Origin: JBFONV01 sp040779335
Lineage (GTDB): Bacteria > Pseudomonadota > Gammaproteobacteria > Enterobacterales > Alteromonadaceae
DNA length: 64,000 bases
Assembly (NCBI GenBank): GCA_040779335.1
Contig: JBFONV010000001.1
Coordinates: 682,001 to 746,000 of the forward strand
Direction of reading: 5' to 3'
Made by a program: the position numbers and the translations under genes. The first letter of the stretch is position 1. The number at the start of each line of letters is the position of its first letter. The notes under the pieces are model-generated. The model ran no database searches and was not told the origin of the DNA. It saw only the letters and a list, made by a program, of their open reading frames with translations. This document shows positions 9,350 through 18,209 of the stretch, one piece after another.

Positions 9350-10144
9350 ATGTTAATTACCGTTTTTATCGCTTGTATTGGACTAGGCGCATTGGTTGGC
9401 TTTCTTGCTGGCTTGCTTGGTATTGGCGGTGGTTTGGTTATCGTTCCTGCGTTAGTATATTTGTTTCATTTTCTAGATATTTCAGTAGAGATTGCTATGC
9501 CGATGGCGTTAGCAACATCATTATCATCCATTGTCGTGACGTCATATTTTGCTGCTTATGCTCATAATCGTAATCAGAATATTCCGTGGGATATTACTAA
9601 AAAGCTGATGGTAGTTGTTGCTGGTGGGGCACTGCTAGGAGCAACCATCGCAGGACATCTATCGGTTTCTGCCTTGAAAACAATTTTCTCTATTGCGGTG
9701 ATTTTGTTGGCGTCCTATATGCTGGCGTCTATAAAAATTAAACGCACAAGGGCGATGCCAAGCGATCCTATTTTGCAAATAATAGGCATAGCAACTGGGG
9801 TGTTAGCAAGCTTAATGGGGATTGCTGGAGGGGCTATTTTAGTTCCTGCATTAAGTTATTGCGGTATGTCATTAAGGCATACCATTGGCGTGGCAACTGT
9901 ATGTGGCATGATGGTGGCCTTATTTGGGTCATTGGGCTATGCCATTATTGGCTTTGGTCATCCTGATCTCCCTCCTTGGAGTTTAGGCTACATTCATTTG
10001 CCTGCACTATTGGCTATTGTCATTACTTCATCGTTTTTTGCCCCGAAAGGAGTGAAATTGGCCGCCAAGTTACCCGTTGATTTATTAAAAAAATATTTTG
10101 CGGTGTTTTTGATCTTAGTTGCAATTAAAATGATGGTTTATTAA
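9350..10144 (+). CDS. TSUP (TauE/SafE) family permease
   Basis: A 264-residue inner-membrane protein with about eight hydrophobic segments and the duplicated family motif: GFLAGLLGIGGGLVIVPAL near the N-terminus and GVLASLMGIAGGAILVPAL in the middle. The family moves sulfite, organosulfonates or other small anions; the substrate here is unknown. The reading frame extends to a TTG at 9311, but the ATG at 9350 starts directly with a membrane helix and is preferred; the GGGGAG at about 9329 is too far for it, so the start is uncertain. The gene sits between ptsP and lgt. Confidence 0.85.
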   Translation: MLITVFIACIGLGALVGFLAGLLGIGGGLVIVPALVYLFHFLDISVEIAMPMALATSLSSIVVTSYFAAYAHNRNQNIPWDITKKLMVVVAGGALLGATIAGHLSVSALKTIFSIAVILLASYMLASIKIKRTRAMPSDPILQIIGIATGVLASLMGIAGGAILVPALSYCGMSLRHTIGVATVCGMMVALFGSLGYAIIGFGHPDLPPWSLGYIHLPALLAIVITSSFFAPKGVKLAAKLPVDLLKKYFAVFLILVAIKMMVY

Positions 10145-10211
10145 CAAGTATTACGCTTGTACATTACGGTTGAGCGTATCTTTCATTAGCAGTTTTTTTT
10201 AGGTTGTATAC

Positions 10212-11033
10212 TTGGACAATTCGTATTTTATCCTACCCACTTTTGATGCTGTGCTTTGCTCTTTCGGTCCTTTTTCTGTGCACTGGCTTGCTGTACTAAT
10301 TTTTATTAGTTTGCTCATCGTATATGTGTTTGCTCACCAAACGGTTAAGCAGGGTGAGGCAGTACTCGCTGATGAGGCACTTAATAACTTATTGTTTTAT
10401 AGTATCTTGGGCGGATTTATAGGTGGCCGAATAGGTTATTGTGTATTTTATCAATTTGAATATATGCTAATTAATCCTGGGTTTATTTTCGATGTCAGAC
10501 AAGGTGGTATGTCTTTTCATGGTGCGTTATTAGGGGGTGTTGGCGCATCGTTGATTTACGCGATTAAAATGAAAATAAAACTTTTTGATTGTCTCGATTT
10601 GTTAGCACCATTTGCACCAATTGTTATTATTGCAACTCATCTTGCTCATTTTATTACTGGAGAGTTGTGGGGCAGAGTCACTCAGGTACCTTGGGCGGTA
10701 GTTTATGCAAAAGATGAGCTACACTTGCCGCGCCATCCTTCGCAATTATATGAGTTAGCACTAGAGGGGATATTATTGTGGCTAATATTATATTTTTCGC
10801 AGCGTAAAATAACGGCGAGAGCGGTAATATCGGGGCTGTTTTTATCTGGTTATGGAATTTTACGAATATTTGCTGAATTTTTTAGAGAACCGGATCTACA
10901 TTTAGGGTATTATTTTTCTTCAATTTCTATGGGGCAAATATTAAGTATTCCTATGGTTATTGTCGGAATTATTGTTATTTATTGGGGCTACTTGAATCAA
11001 GCCAAAGAGTCGATCATAGGACAGAAAAAATGA
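10212..11033 (+). CDS. lgt: Prolipoprotein diacylglyceryl transferase Lgt
   Basis: A 273-residue inner-membrane enzyme that transfers diacylglycerol from phosphatidylglycerol to the lipobox cysteine of prolipoproteins. Recognisable elements are FGPFSVHWLAVLIF (first helix), GGRIGYCVFYQ, the signature GGMSFHGALLGG, GELWGRVTQVPWAV and AEFFREPD near the end. The start is TTG at 10212 with AGG 8 bases upstream. Its stop overlaps the thyA start (ATGA), so the two are translationally coupled, as in E. coli. Its clients in this window include the probable lipoproteins at 48, 56067 and 60666. Confidence 0.95.
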   Translation: MDNSYFILPTFDAVLCSFGPFSVHWLAVLIFISLLIVYVFAHQTVKQGEAVLADEALNNLLFYSILGGFIGGRIGYCVFYQFEYMLINPGFIFDVRQGGMSFHGALLGGVGASLIYAIKMKIKLFDCLDLLAPFAPIVIIATHLAHFITGELWGRVTQVPWAVVYAKDELHLPRHPSQLYELALEGILLWLILYFSQRKITARAVISGLFLSGYGILRIFAEFFREPDLHLGYYFSSISMGQILSIPMVIVGIIVIYWGYLNQAKESIIGQKK

Positions 11034-11881
11034 AAGCATATTTAGACTTATGCCAGCGAATCGTTGACGAAGGCGTTTGGATTGAGAATGAGCGCACCCA
11101 AAAGCGCTGTTTAACCGTTATTAATGCTGATTTGGAATATCGTGTTGATCAAAATCAATTTCCTTTGATCACCACCCGTAAAAGTTATTGGAAATCGGCG
11201 ATTGCTGAGTTTTTAGGTTATATTCGCGGCTATGATAATGCTAAAGATTTTCGCCAGTTAGGGACAAAAACTTGGGATGCAAACGCCAATTTAAATGAAG
11301 CTTGGTTGAATAATCCACATCGTAAAGGTGAAGATGATATGGGACGAGTCTATGGCATTCAAGGTCGTTCATGGGCTAAACCCGATGGCGGTTCTATCGA
11401 CCAGTTGAAAAAGGTCGTTAATAATTTGAAAAATGGTATCGATGATCGCGGCGAGATTATCACCTTTTATAATCCTGGTGAATTTGATCTCGGGTGTTTG
11501 CGCCCTTGTATGCATACCCATAACTTTTCGTTATTAGGTGATACGCTCTATTTAACCAGTTATCAGCGTTCGTGCGATGTGCCACTGGGGCTTAATTTTA
11601 ATCAAATTCAAGTCTTTACCTTTTTGGCATTAATGGCACAGATCACCAATAAAAAAGCAGGTATTGCTTACCATAAAATTGTTAATGCGCATATTTATGA
11701 AGACCAATTAGCGTTAATGAAAGACGTACAATTAAAAAGAGAACCTTTTCCACTGCCTTCATTATCGATAAATCCTGATATTAAATCACTTGAAGATCTG
11801 GAAACTTGGGTCACTATGGATGATTTTGAAGTAAGTGGCTATCAATGCCATGAGGCCATCAAGTATCCTTTTGCGGTGTGA
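11030..11881 (+). CDS. thyA: Thymidylate synthase ThyA
   Basis: A 283-residue folate-dependent thymidylate synthase, making dTMP from dUMP with methylene-tetrahydrofolate. The ATG at 11030 overlaps the lgt stop and gives the expected N-terminus (MKAYLDLCQRIVDEG); a longer in-frame extension lies inside lgt and is rejected. The catalytic cysteine is in RPCMHTHNFSLL. The dUMP-binding RSCDVPLGLNFNQ and the C-terminal YHKIVNAHIYEDQ are intact. It is slightly longer than E. coli ThyA (264), with an insert around residues 90-115 (DANANLNEAWLNNPHRKGED), a variant I recall from marine relatives. Confidence 0.95.
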   Translation: MKAYLDLCQRIVDEGVWIENERTQKRCLTVINADLEYRVDQNQFPLITTRKSYWKSAIAEFLGYIRGYDNAKDFRQLGTKTWDANANLNEAWLNNPHRKGEDDMGRVYGIQGRSWAKPDGGSIDQLKKVVNNLKNGIDDRGEIITFYNPGEFDLGCLRPCMHTHNFSLLGDTLYLTSYQRSCDVPLGLNFNQIQVFTFLALMAQITNKKAGIAYHKIVNAHIYEDQLALMKDVQLKREPFPLPSLSINPDIKSLEDLETWVTMDDFEVSGYQCHEAIKYPFAV

Positions 11882-11920
11882 TACGCCTGAGCTTATTGAT
11901 GATGAGATATTAAGTAAATA

Positions 11921-11946
11921 AAAAGGAGCCAATAGCTCCTTTTTTA
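11921..11946. terminator. Bidirectional terminator between thyA and the ferredoxin gene
   Basis: Stem AAAAGGAGC / GCTCCTTTT with a 5-base loop, flanked by A-rich and T-rich sequence on both sides, so it can serve both convergent genes. Confidence 0.85.
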
Positions 11947-11990
11947 ATATGACGTTAACAGACTCTACCTTTTAGGGAAAAGGATCATCG

Positions 11991-12236
11991 TTAACCATGC
12001 ATACGATGAAATTTAGCTAATAGCGTCGCTTCATCTTCTTTATACTCAGGATCGGGATCTATGCAATCGATTGGGCATACCGCAACACACTGAGCTTCGT
12101 CATAGTGTCCGACGCACTCCGTGCATTTATCGGCGTCAATTTCGTAAATCTCTTCCCCTAAACTGATTGCTTCGTTTGGACATTCAGGATCACACATATC
12201 GCAGTTGATACATGATGCATCTATTTTAAGAGCCAC
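11991..12236 (-). CDS. yfhL: YfhL-family 2[4Fe-4S] ferredoxin
   Basis: An 81-residue ferredoxin with two tetracysteine clusters: CINCDMCDPECP and CTECVGHYDEAQ followed by CVAVCPIDC, the second having the longer loop typical of the YfhL/Alvin type. It carries electrons between iron-sulfur enzymes. It begins 2 bases after trhP ends, so the two are co-transcribed. I infer that it may supply electrons to, or support the cluster of, the U32 tRNA hydroxylation enzyme TrhP. Confidence 0.92.
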   Translation of the reverse strand: MALKIDASCINCDMCDPECPNEAISLGEEIYEIDADKCTECVGHYDEAQCVAVCPIDCIDPDPEYKEDEATLLAKFHRMHG

Positions 12237-12238
12237 CG

Positions 12239-13600
12239 TTATTGCGCCTGATTTTGTGCAAAAGGATGGCGTGTGGTGCCGCCCTCATCGAGAAAACGCA
12301 TAATAATACCAAAAGATAAATCTATGTCGGTATCTAACGCTATCGCGACTTTGTGACCAGAGCCTTTGGCATCATCAATTGCTTCGCCTTTAAGGTTTTC
12401 CATATGCGCTAAGGTGAAGGTTATATTTCCTTGCGGCGTCATTAACTCTAATTTATCGCCCAGCAAAAATTTATTTTTCACATCAATTTCAATATATCCG
12501 GTTTGATCATTACGACCCATTACTTCACCGACAAATTGTTGAGTATCGCTTTTAGAATAACCATAGTCATAATTTTGGGTATCGCCATGTCGATGACGTT
12601 GTAAAAACCCTTCGGTATAGCCGCGATGAGCCAAATGTTCTAAATCGGTATTCAGTGATGGATTAAACGGTCTGTTCGCCAGTGCGTCATTAATGGCCTG
12701 TTTATATATTTGTGCCGTGCGCGCACAATAGTAAAATGACTTAGTGCGGCCTTCTATCTTAAGCGAGTGAACGCCCATTTTGACCAAACGCTCGATATGC
12801 TCAACGGCGCGCAAGTCTTTTGAGTTCATAATGTAAGTGCCGTGCTCATCTTCAAATGCCGGCATATACTCACCCGGACGACCTTGTTCTTGTAACAACA
12901 CAATATCATCTATAGGCTTTTCTTCTGGTGTATAAATCTCAATAGGCTTAGTGGCAATGACATCGCCAGTGTCTGTTTCTTTCGCTTCATGGGCATCATA
13001 CTTCCAGCGACATGAATTAGTGCATGTACCTTGGTTCGGGTCGCGTTTATTAATATAACCAGATAATAAACAGCGTCCAGAATATGCCATGCATAAAGCG
13101 CCATGAACAAACACTTCTAGCTCTATATCGGGGCATTTAAAACGAATTTCTTCTATTTCATCTAATGATAGCTCTCGCGATAAAATAACTCTTTCAATAC
13201 CTTGCTGTTGCCAGAATTTCACCGTCGCCCAGTTAACAGCGTTCGCTTGCACGGATAAGTGAATAGGCATGTCGGGAAAGTTTTCTCTGACCATCATGAT
13301 CAAACCTGGATCGGACATAATTAATGCATCAGGTCTCATTTGAATGACAGGGGCTATGTCTTTTAGAAAGGTTTTTAATTTACCGTTATGGGGCGCGATA
13401 TTGTTCACTAAATAAAATTGTTTACCTAATTGATGCGCTTCATCAATACCGAGTTTTAAATTTTCTAGGTTAAATTCATTATTACGCACTCGCAAAGAAT
13501 ACCGAGGTTGGCCGGCGTACACAGCGTCGGCACCATAAGCAAATGCATAACGCATATTTTTAAGGCTGCCAGCGGGAGAGAGAAGTTCAGGTTTAAACAT
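12239..13600 (-). CDS. trhP: tRNA 5-hydroxyuridine modification protein TrhP (YegQ, U32 family)
   Basis: A 453-residue member of the peptidase U32 family. The E. coli homologue YegQ/TrhP is needed for prephenate-dependent 5-hydroxylation of U34 in tRNA, the first step to cmo5U. The start MFKPELLSPAGSLKNMRYAFAYGADAVYAG is typical. The U32 signature is present as EVFVHGALCMAYSGRCLLSG with further cysteines in GTCTNSCRW, probable iron-sulfur ligands, and SLKIEGRTKSFYYCA. The C-terminal part (about 350-440) is the beta-barrel seen in long U32 proteins. The ferredoxin gene follows immediately. Confidence 0.92.
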   Translation of the reverse strand: MFKPELLSPAGSLKNMRYAFAYGADAVYAGQPRYSLRVRNNEFNLENLKLGIDEAHQLGKQFYLVNNIAPHNGKLKTFLKDIAPVIQMRPDALIMSDPGLIMMVRENFPDMPIHLSVQANAVNWATVKFWQQQGIERVILSRELSLDEIEEIRFKCPDIELEVFVHGALCMAYSGRCLLSGYINKRDPNQGTCTNSCRWKYDAHEAKETDTGDVIATKPIEIYTPEEKPIDDIVLLQEQGRPGEYMPAFEDEHGTYIMNSKDLRAVEHIERLVKMGVHSLKIEGRTKSFYYCARTAQIYKQAINDALANRPFNPSLNTDLEHLAHRGYTEGFLQRHRHGDTQNYDYGYSKSDTQQFVGEVMGRNDQTGYIEIDVKNKFLLGDKLELMTPQGNITFTLAHMENLKGEAIDDAKGSGHKVAIALDTDIDLSFGIIMRFLDEGGTTRHPFAQNQAQ

Positions 13601-13935
13601 AAGGCTTATTTAGTGATTGGTGTTAATTACAGTTCGCTATTTTAAAAGTTAGCCGCAGTAGAAGCAATCTTTCGCGGCTAATTCCCATGATTTTTTTATG
13701 GTTAATTATATTCTACCGTTATTCTCGCAGAGTAGAGTATCCTTTGTCTTCACAATGGGTATTTCTAAATGGTTTTTACTCGTTTAACGACGAAGTTTTC
13801 GCTTGCGTTTACGATCGTAACTGTTATTTATACTATATTGAAAAATTTATAGTTTCTGTTGAATAAAATGCTTTGAGATACAGAAATGTGTGCTACTTTT
13901 TATCATAGAGTAACAAAAATAATTAGAGGTGATTC
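13601..13935. other. Divergent intergenic region, trhP / HDOD gene
   Basis: 335 AT-rich bases holding the promoters of trhP (left) and the HDOD gene (right). The ribosome site GAGGTG just before 13936 is clear. I see no strong repeat, hairpin or RNA gene. Confidence 0.5.
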
Positions 13936-14778
13936 ATGGGAGCTAGGAACGCGCTGTATACTATTTTAGTTGAAAAAATAAAGCAGGACGCCTTGATATT
14001 GCCAACGCTGCCTGAAATTGCATTAAAAGTACGAACCGCCGCAGATGATCCTGATGTAAATTTACATCATATGAGCGAGGTTATTGCTCAAGATCCAGCA
14101 CTGTCAATGGGTATGATCAAAGTGGCTAACAGTGCACTACTAGGGCGTGTTGTGAAGGTCGAAACCGTTAATCAGGCGGTTAATCGAATTGGTCTGAGGC
14201 AAATAAAAAGTATTGCCACCGCGATGGCCGTTGAGCAGGTCTTTGTTTCAGAAAATAAAATCGTATCCTTATACATGAAAAAATCTTGGAGCAAGACTAT
14301 AGATGTCGCCTCAGTCGCTATTGCCTTAATGACTTTGTATTTAAAAGAACACAAACGTACCTCGTTAACATTAGATACCTTAACTTTAGCGGCATTGGTT
14401 CATAATATTGGGGTATTGCCCATATTAACTGAAGCGGAAAACCATCCTGATATTTTTGCTAACCCAACTTTTTTACAAGAGGCAATCGTTAAATTGAGCA
14501 GCAAGATTGGTGGTGCGGTAACCACTGCTTGGGGATTATCTGATGAGCTTATTAATCTTGTTGAGCATTGGAGTGATTTGTCGGTTTTACCTAAAGAAGT
14601 GCATTACTTGGACTTTATTCGAGCGGGGGCTATTTATCATGATATCTTTAAAAACGAAGCCACTAAAAAAGCATTGTTAAAAACGTTTGTTGAGAAAGGT
14701 ATAATGCCTGATGAAGAATTTATGCAGAATGATGAATTTACTGAGTTGACGGCTAACGTCAAATCGATGTTTAGTTAA
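13936..14778 (+). CDS. HDOD domain signalling protein
   Basis: A 280-residue cytosolic protein consisting mainly of an HDOD domain, a catalytically inactive relative of HD phosphohydrolases found in bacterial signalling. Typical elements are LPTLPEIALKVRTAADDP, IAQDPALSMGMIKVANSALLG, the AVNRIGLRQIKSIA motif and LAALVHNIGVLP where a true HD enzyme would carry metal ligands. No second domain (GGDEF, EAL or kinase) is attached. Partner and output are unknown. It ends at a terminator shared with rdgC. Confidence 0.88.
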   Translation: MGARNALYTILVEKIKQDALILPTLPEIALKVRTAADDPDVNLHHMSEVIAQDPALSMGMIKVANSALLGRVVKVETVNQAVNRIGLRQIKSIATAMAVEQVFVSENKIVSLYMKKSWSKTIDVASVAIALMTLYLKEHKRTSLTLDTLTLAALVHNIGVLPILTEAENHPDIFANPTFLQEAIVKLSSKIGGAVTTAWGLSDELINLVEHWSDLSVLPKEVHYLDFIRAGAIYHDIFKNEATKKALLKTFVEKGIMPDEEFMQNDEFTELTANVKSMFS

Positions 14779-14797
14779 CAATATGCTTGAAAGCAAT

Positions 14798-14823
14798 AAA
14801 AAGCGCCTTAAGGCGCTTTTTTG
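14798..14823. terminator. Bidirectional terminator between the HDOD gene and rdgC
   Basis: A near-perfect palindrome, AAAAAGCGCCTT / AAGGCGCTTTTT, ending in a T-run on both strands, placed between convergent genes. Confidence 0.88.
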
Positions 14824-14842
14824 TTGTTGAATGCGAAGCAAG

Positions 14843-15769
14843 TTATTCTGGTTTGTCTAAACAATCTGTTGCTTTAAGTGAAAATTCGGCTAGCAAATCA
14901 TCAATAAATCGATTTAATTCGCCTGCCATTAACGCGAAATCAGCATCTAATTTTGCCAACACATCATCGCTATCAATATCGTCATTTTGCTCTTGAAGCA
15001 CATCGAAAAATTTAAGACTTTTAACCGCTAAATCGTCACATAAAATGAATGACAATGATTCATCCCACTCTAATGCAAGCTTAACGACATACTTATCTGC
15101 GTCTAAATGAGCTTTGATCTCATCACTATAAAGGTCTTGTTTTTTAACTCGGACAATGGCACCGTCGTCACCTAAGGCATTAAATTCAGCTTCCATCCCT
15201 AGTTGAAATTTATTGCCTAAATTTTTCTCAACAAGCCAGTCAGTCATGATCTCATCGGGTGCGGTATCAGGTGATAAACTAGTCACTGGTAACGTCCCTA
15301 ACACTTTCCGTAATAGCGCTAGAAAATCTTCCGCTTTACTGCGGCTGCTAGTGTTGATGACAATAATGTTATGAGCCGGACTTACGTAGGCGTGAGTATC
15401 GGTTACACGAGAAAAAGCTAGGGGTAATAATTCGAAGATTATATCTTCTTTAAATTGCTCTTTTTCTTTTTTAGTTGCACTGCGGCTTTGCTCTGCTTCC
15501 AATTGCGCTATTTTTTCTTCTAATTGATCTTTAATGACTGGCGCGGGCAGTATTTTTTCTTCTTTTCTTGCACATAGTAAGTAGTTGCCGTTAACACCAT
15601 GGACAATGGAATTGCCATGTTTACCTAATGCATTAACCCAACCAAAATGCGATTGCTCTGTAGATGCACAAGGAGTAAATAAATGCTCAGCTAAATGTTT
15701 TTCTAGATCTTGTTCAGACCATTCAAATGGACGAGTAAAGGCGAAAAAATATAGGTTTTTAAACCACAT
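14843..15769 (-). CDS. rdgC: Recombination-associated protein RdgC
   Basis: A 308-residue nucleoid-associated protein of the RdgC family, which forms a ring around DNA and limits RecA filament formation. The start at 15769 is chosen because MWFKNLYFFAF matches the usual family opening and AGGAAA lies upstream; a TTG at 15790 would add seven residues. Conserved blocks are HLFTPCASTEQSHFGWVNALG, LLCARKEEKILPAPVIKDQL, LLPLAFSRVTDT and LALLRKVLGTLPV. Length matches E. coli RdgC (303). Confidence 0.95.
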   Translation of the reverse strand: MWFKNLYFFAFTRPFEWSEQDLEKHLAEHLFTPCASTEQSHFGWVNALGKHGNSIVHGVNGNYLLCARKEEKILPAPVIKDQLEEKIAQLEAEQSRSATKKEKEQFKEDIIFELLPLAFSRVTDTHAYVSPAHNIIVINTSSRSKAEDFLALLRKVLGTLPVTSLSPDTAPDEIMTDWLVEKNLGNKFQLGMEAEFNALGDDGAIVRVKKQDLYSDEIKAHLDADKYVVKLALEWDESLSFILCDDLAVKSLKFFDVLQEQNDDIDSDDVLAKLDADFALMAGELNRFIDDLLAEFSLKATDCLDKPE

Positions 15770-16161
15770 GAATATATTTCCTATGCCCAAATCTTAGGGC
15801 TGTTGAGAATGTTTAAAAATACCAATTGTGCTAATTAATTACGCTGCTTGGCATAAATGGATGACAATAATATATTAATTACCGACAAGACGCATCTGAG
15901 AATTGTGTTAGCGAAGTATAACAGCAATGTTCGCAGTAAAAGCGTTGATAAATATTAGCTAGAGCAAACTTTTGTTAACCTTAATAAAAATATACTAAAG
16001 TGATAGGTTTTATAACGGGATAGGGGCTTGGGTAAAATAAATAACGTTTAATGTCACCTGCTTTATCACTGGTTAATAAATGTTCACCTAAACGTAAGCT
16101 ATTAGGTGAACATTTAACGATTAAACTTTTGAAAACGCTGGTATCTCGCTTCAGTTAGCGG
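15770..16161. other. Intergenic region upstream of rdgC with a 14-bp inverted repeat
   Basis: 392 bases containing the rdgC promoter region and the 3' flank of the sensor kinase. The only structure seen is the inverted repeat at 16078-16115 listed separately. Confidence 0.5.
16078..16115. repeat. 14-bp perfect inverted repeat downstream of the sensor kinase gene
   Basis: Arms AAATGTTCACCTAA / TTAGGTGAACATTT are identical over 14 bp with a 10-base spacer. It lies 47 bases past the kinase stop on its transcribed strand. No long T-run follows, so it is either a Rho-independent-like hairpin with a weak tail or a protein-binding dyad. Confidence 0.7.
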
Positions 16162-17907
16162 TTAATGCATGCTTTCAAATTCAATATCATAGCTTAGCCC
16201 TTTACCTTCTTCGCATTCCGCATGAATTTTACCATTAAGGGTATCGACAACCAGATTATGGATAATATGGGTACCCAGTCCTGTGCCGCCTTCGCCTGAT
16301 TTTGTGGTATAGAAGGGATCAAAAAGTTTGGGCATTTGTTCTTGAGCAACGCCACTACCATTGTCTTGATAATGAATATGCAATCGGTCATTTTGCATGT
16401 TAACACTAATAGTTATAGTGCCACTTTCAATATTGTCAAAGGCATGTACTAAAGAGTTAATGATCATGTTGGTAATAATCTGAGCAATAGCGCCAGCATG
16501 ACCATATATTTCAATATTATCAGGACAATCTATCACAATTTTATGTTTGGTTTTTTTCAGCTTGGGATGCAATGAACTGATAATCTCATGTAAATACTTA
16601 TTGATATTGATCAGCCTGATTTTATCACTGGTTTGGTCAACGGCGATTTGCTTGTAGCTACTAATGAGATCAGAAGCTCTTTCTAAGTTTTTGATGAGTA
16701 ACTCAATGCTGTGATCGGCATTTTTAACAAAGTCTTCAAGTGAACGTTTCGTTAATGTTTGCGAATTTACATCTTGGCTTAACTTTCCGATTAAATCGGC
16801 CAAATAAGTCGTTGAAGTGATACTGACACCAATTGGCGTATTAATCTCATGCGATACTTCAGCAGACAAATTACCCAGTGCGGCCATTTTTTCCGCTTCG
16901 AGCAATCGTTCTTGAGCTTTATTTAGCTCTAATATTGAGCTTTTAAGTTCTACATTGGTTTTAGTTAAGGTTTTTTCTGTTTTGCTGCGTCGCTCATTCT
17001 CAGCTTTTAGCTTGCTTTGTTGATCTAATAATTCGCGTTGTTGCCGTTCCATTTTTAACATGGTGGTACTTAATGACGAGGTTTTTTTCGCGACTTCTTG
17101 CTCAAGCATCAAGTTTTGTTCATCGAGCTTATAATTGGCCGAAATAACTTCATGCTGCGCTTCGGCGAGTTGTTCTTTATATTGGATCAATTGATCGATC
17201 AAGTTGTTGTATGCGTTCTCTAATATGTTGAGTTCATTTTGCTCATAACTCATAGAATGTAGTTTTGAACTTTCAGGATCGTCAATGTCAAATTGTTTGA
17301 TTTGTTCGGTTAATTCATTGAGCGGATTGGTTAACAATTGAGAAAATGCCAGTGAAAATAGAAAAACAAGCGCCGCTGTTTTGATCATGGCATTACCGAT
17401 AAGGAAATAGATCCCCACTTCAATACGATTAAAAATAACTTCGTTGTTAGATAACAAGGTAACCGTGCCTACACGGGTTGTACGACCTGAAAACTCGAAA
17501 ATAAGTGGGAATGTGTGACCAAATAGCCCACCTGAAATTGAATTTATTTTTAAATGTCCTTCTTGTGAGTCGTCAACGCTCCCAGACTTTATTGAGGCTT
17601 CATTAACTATTTCGCCAAGTTGGGCAATAACCTGATTGTTTTCATCGGTTACTGTGATGCCTTTGATCATCGGGATTGCAACTAAGCCTTCAGCAATATC
17701 AATGGCCTGTTGTGTATTTAGCTCCCAAACAGCTCGAGTAAGACTGCCACTAAAAGTTTTTTCTAAGGTGAGTAGTTCACTAGTAATGTGGCTTTTGGTG
17801 TTGAAATATTCGGCACCGATCTGCGCACAGGTCACCATAAAAGTTAAGATGAAATAGAATGATAATACTCGGGTGAGCAGTTTTCGAGAAATGCTAGTGA
17901 CCTTCAT
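16162..17907 (-). CDS. Orphan membrane sensor histidine kinase
   Basis: A 581-residue sensor kinase. One transmembrane helix at about residues 12-30 and a second at about 168-192 enclose a periplasmic domain of roughly 135 residues. A HAMP-like linker and a long coiled coil (about 225-330, rich in E, Q, K and L) lead to the dimerisation/phosphoacceptor box SAEVSHEINTPIGVSI (His near 352). An ATPase domain follows with N-box NMIINSLVHAFDN, DNGSGVAQEQMPKLFDPFYTTK and GEGGTGLGTHI. The HEIN type of H-box and long coiled coil resemble the NtrB/HPK4 class. No response regulator is adjacent; the partner is unknown. Confidence 0.9.
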   Translation of the reverse strand: MKVTSISRKLLTRVLSFYFILTFMVTCAQIGAEYFNTKSHITSELLTLEKTFSGSLTRAVWELNTQQAIDIAEGLVAIPMIKGITVTDENNQVIAQLGEIVNEASIKSGSVDDSQEGHLKINSISGGLFGHTFPLIFEFSGRTTRVGTVTLLSNNEVIFNRIEVGIYFLIGNAMIKTAALVFLFSLAFSQLLTNPLNELTEQIKQFDIDDPESSKLHSMSYEQNELNILENAYNNLIDQLIQYKEQLAEAQHEVISANYKLDEQNLMLEQEVAKKTSSLSTTMLKMERQQRELLDQQSKLKAENERRSKTEKTLTKTNVELKSSILELNKAQERLLEAEKMAALGNLSAEVSHEINTPIGVSITSTTYLADLIGKLSQDVNSQTLTKRSLEDFVKNADHSIELLIKNLERASDLISSYKQIAVDQTSDKIRLININKYLHEIISSLHPKLKKTKHKIVIDCPDNIEIYGHAGAIAQIITNMIINSLVHAFDNIESGTITISVNMQNDRLHIHYQDNGSGVAQEQMPKLFDPFYTTKSGEGGTGLGTHIIHNLVVDTLNGKIHAECEEGKGLSYDIEFESMH

Positions 17908-18130
17908 ATAGTTTATCTTTTTTATGATATCTAATTAGATTCTAGCCATTTTATTGAATGATAAAAGCTTTTTTTTCAAGCATCTTGAAAAATTATAACT
18001 ATACATCTAGTTTTAGGTGGGAGTTAATAGCTGAAGAAACACACTAAATTGATGGTTTTATAGGTGATTCGTCACCTGTTTGACATTGTTTGTTCTTATT
18101 TTCGTCACCTTAATATAAAAAAAATACATA

Positions 18131-18150
18131 TTGTCACAAAAGTGTCACAG
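18131..18150 (+). promoter_or_regulatory. Pho box before the porin gene
   Basis: Two direct units, TTGTCAC (18131) and GTGTCAC (18142), are spaced exactly 11 bases apart with AAAA between, matching the PhoB site CTGTCAT-A(A/T)A(A/T)-CTGTCAC. It lies 60 bases before the porin ATG, suggesting PhoB activation on phosphate limitation. Confidence 0.8.
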
Positions 18151-18209
18151 TTTGTTGGCAAAATGCGGCACAATTGATTTAAACACTTAATTATTAAATA
18201 GGTCACAGC

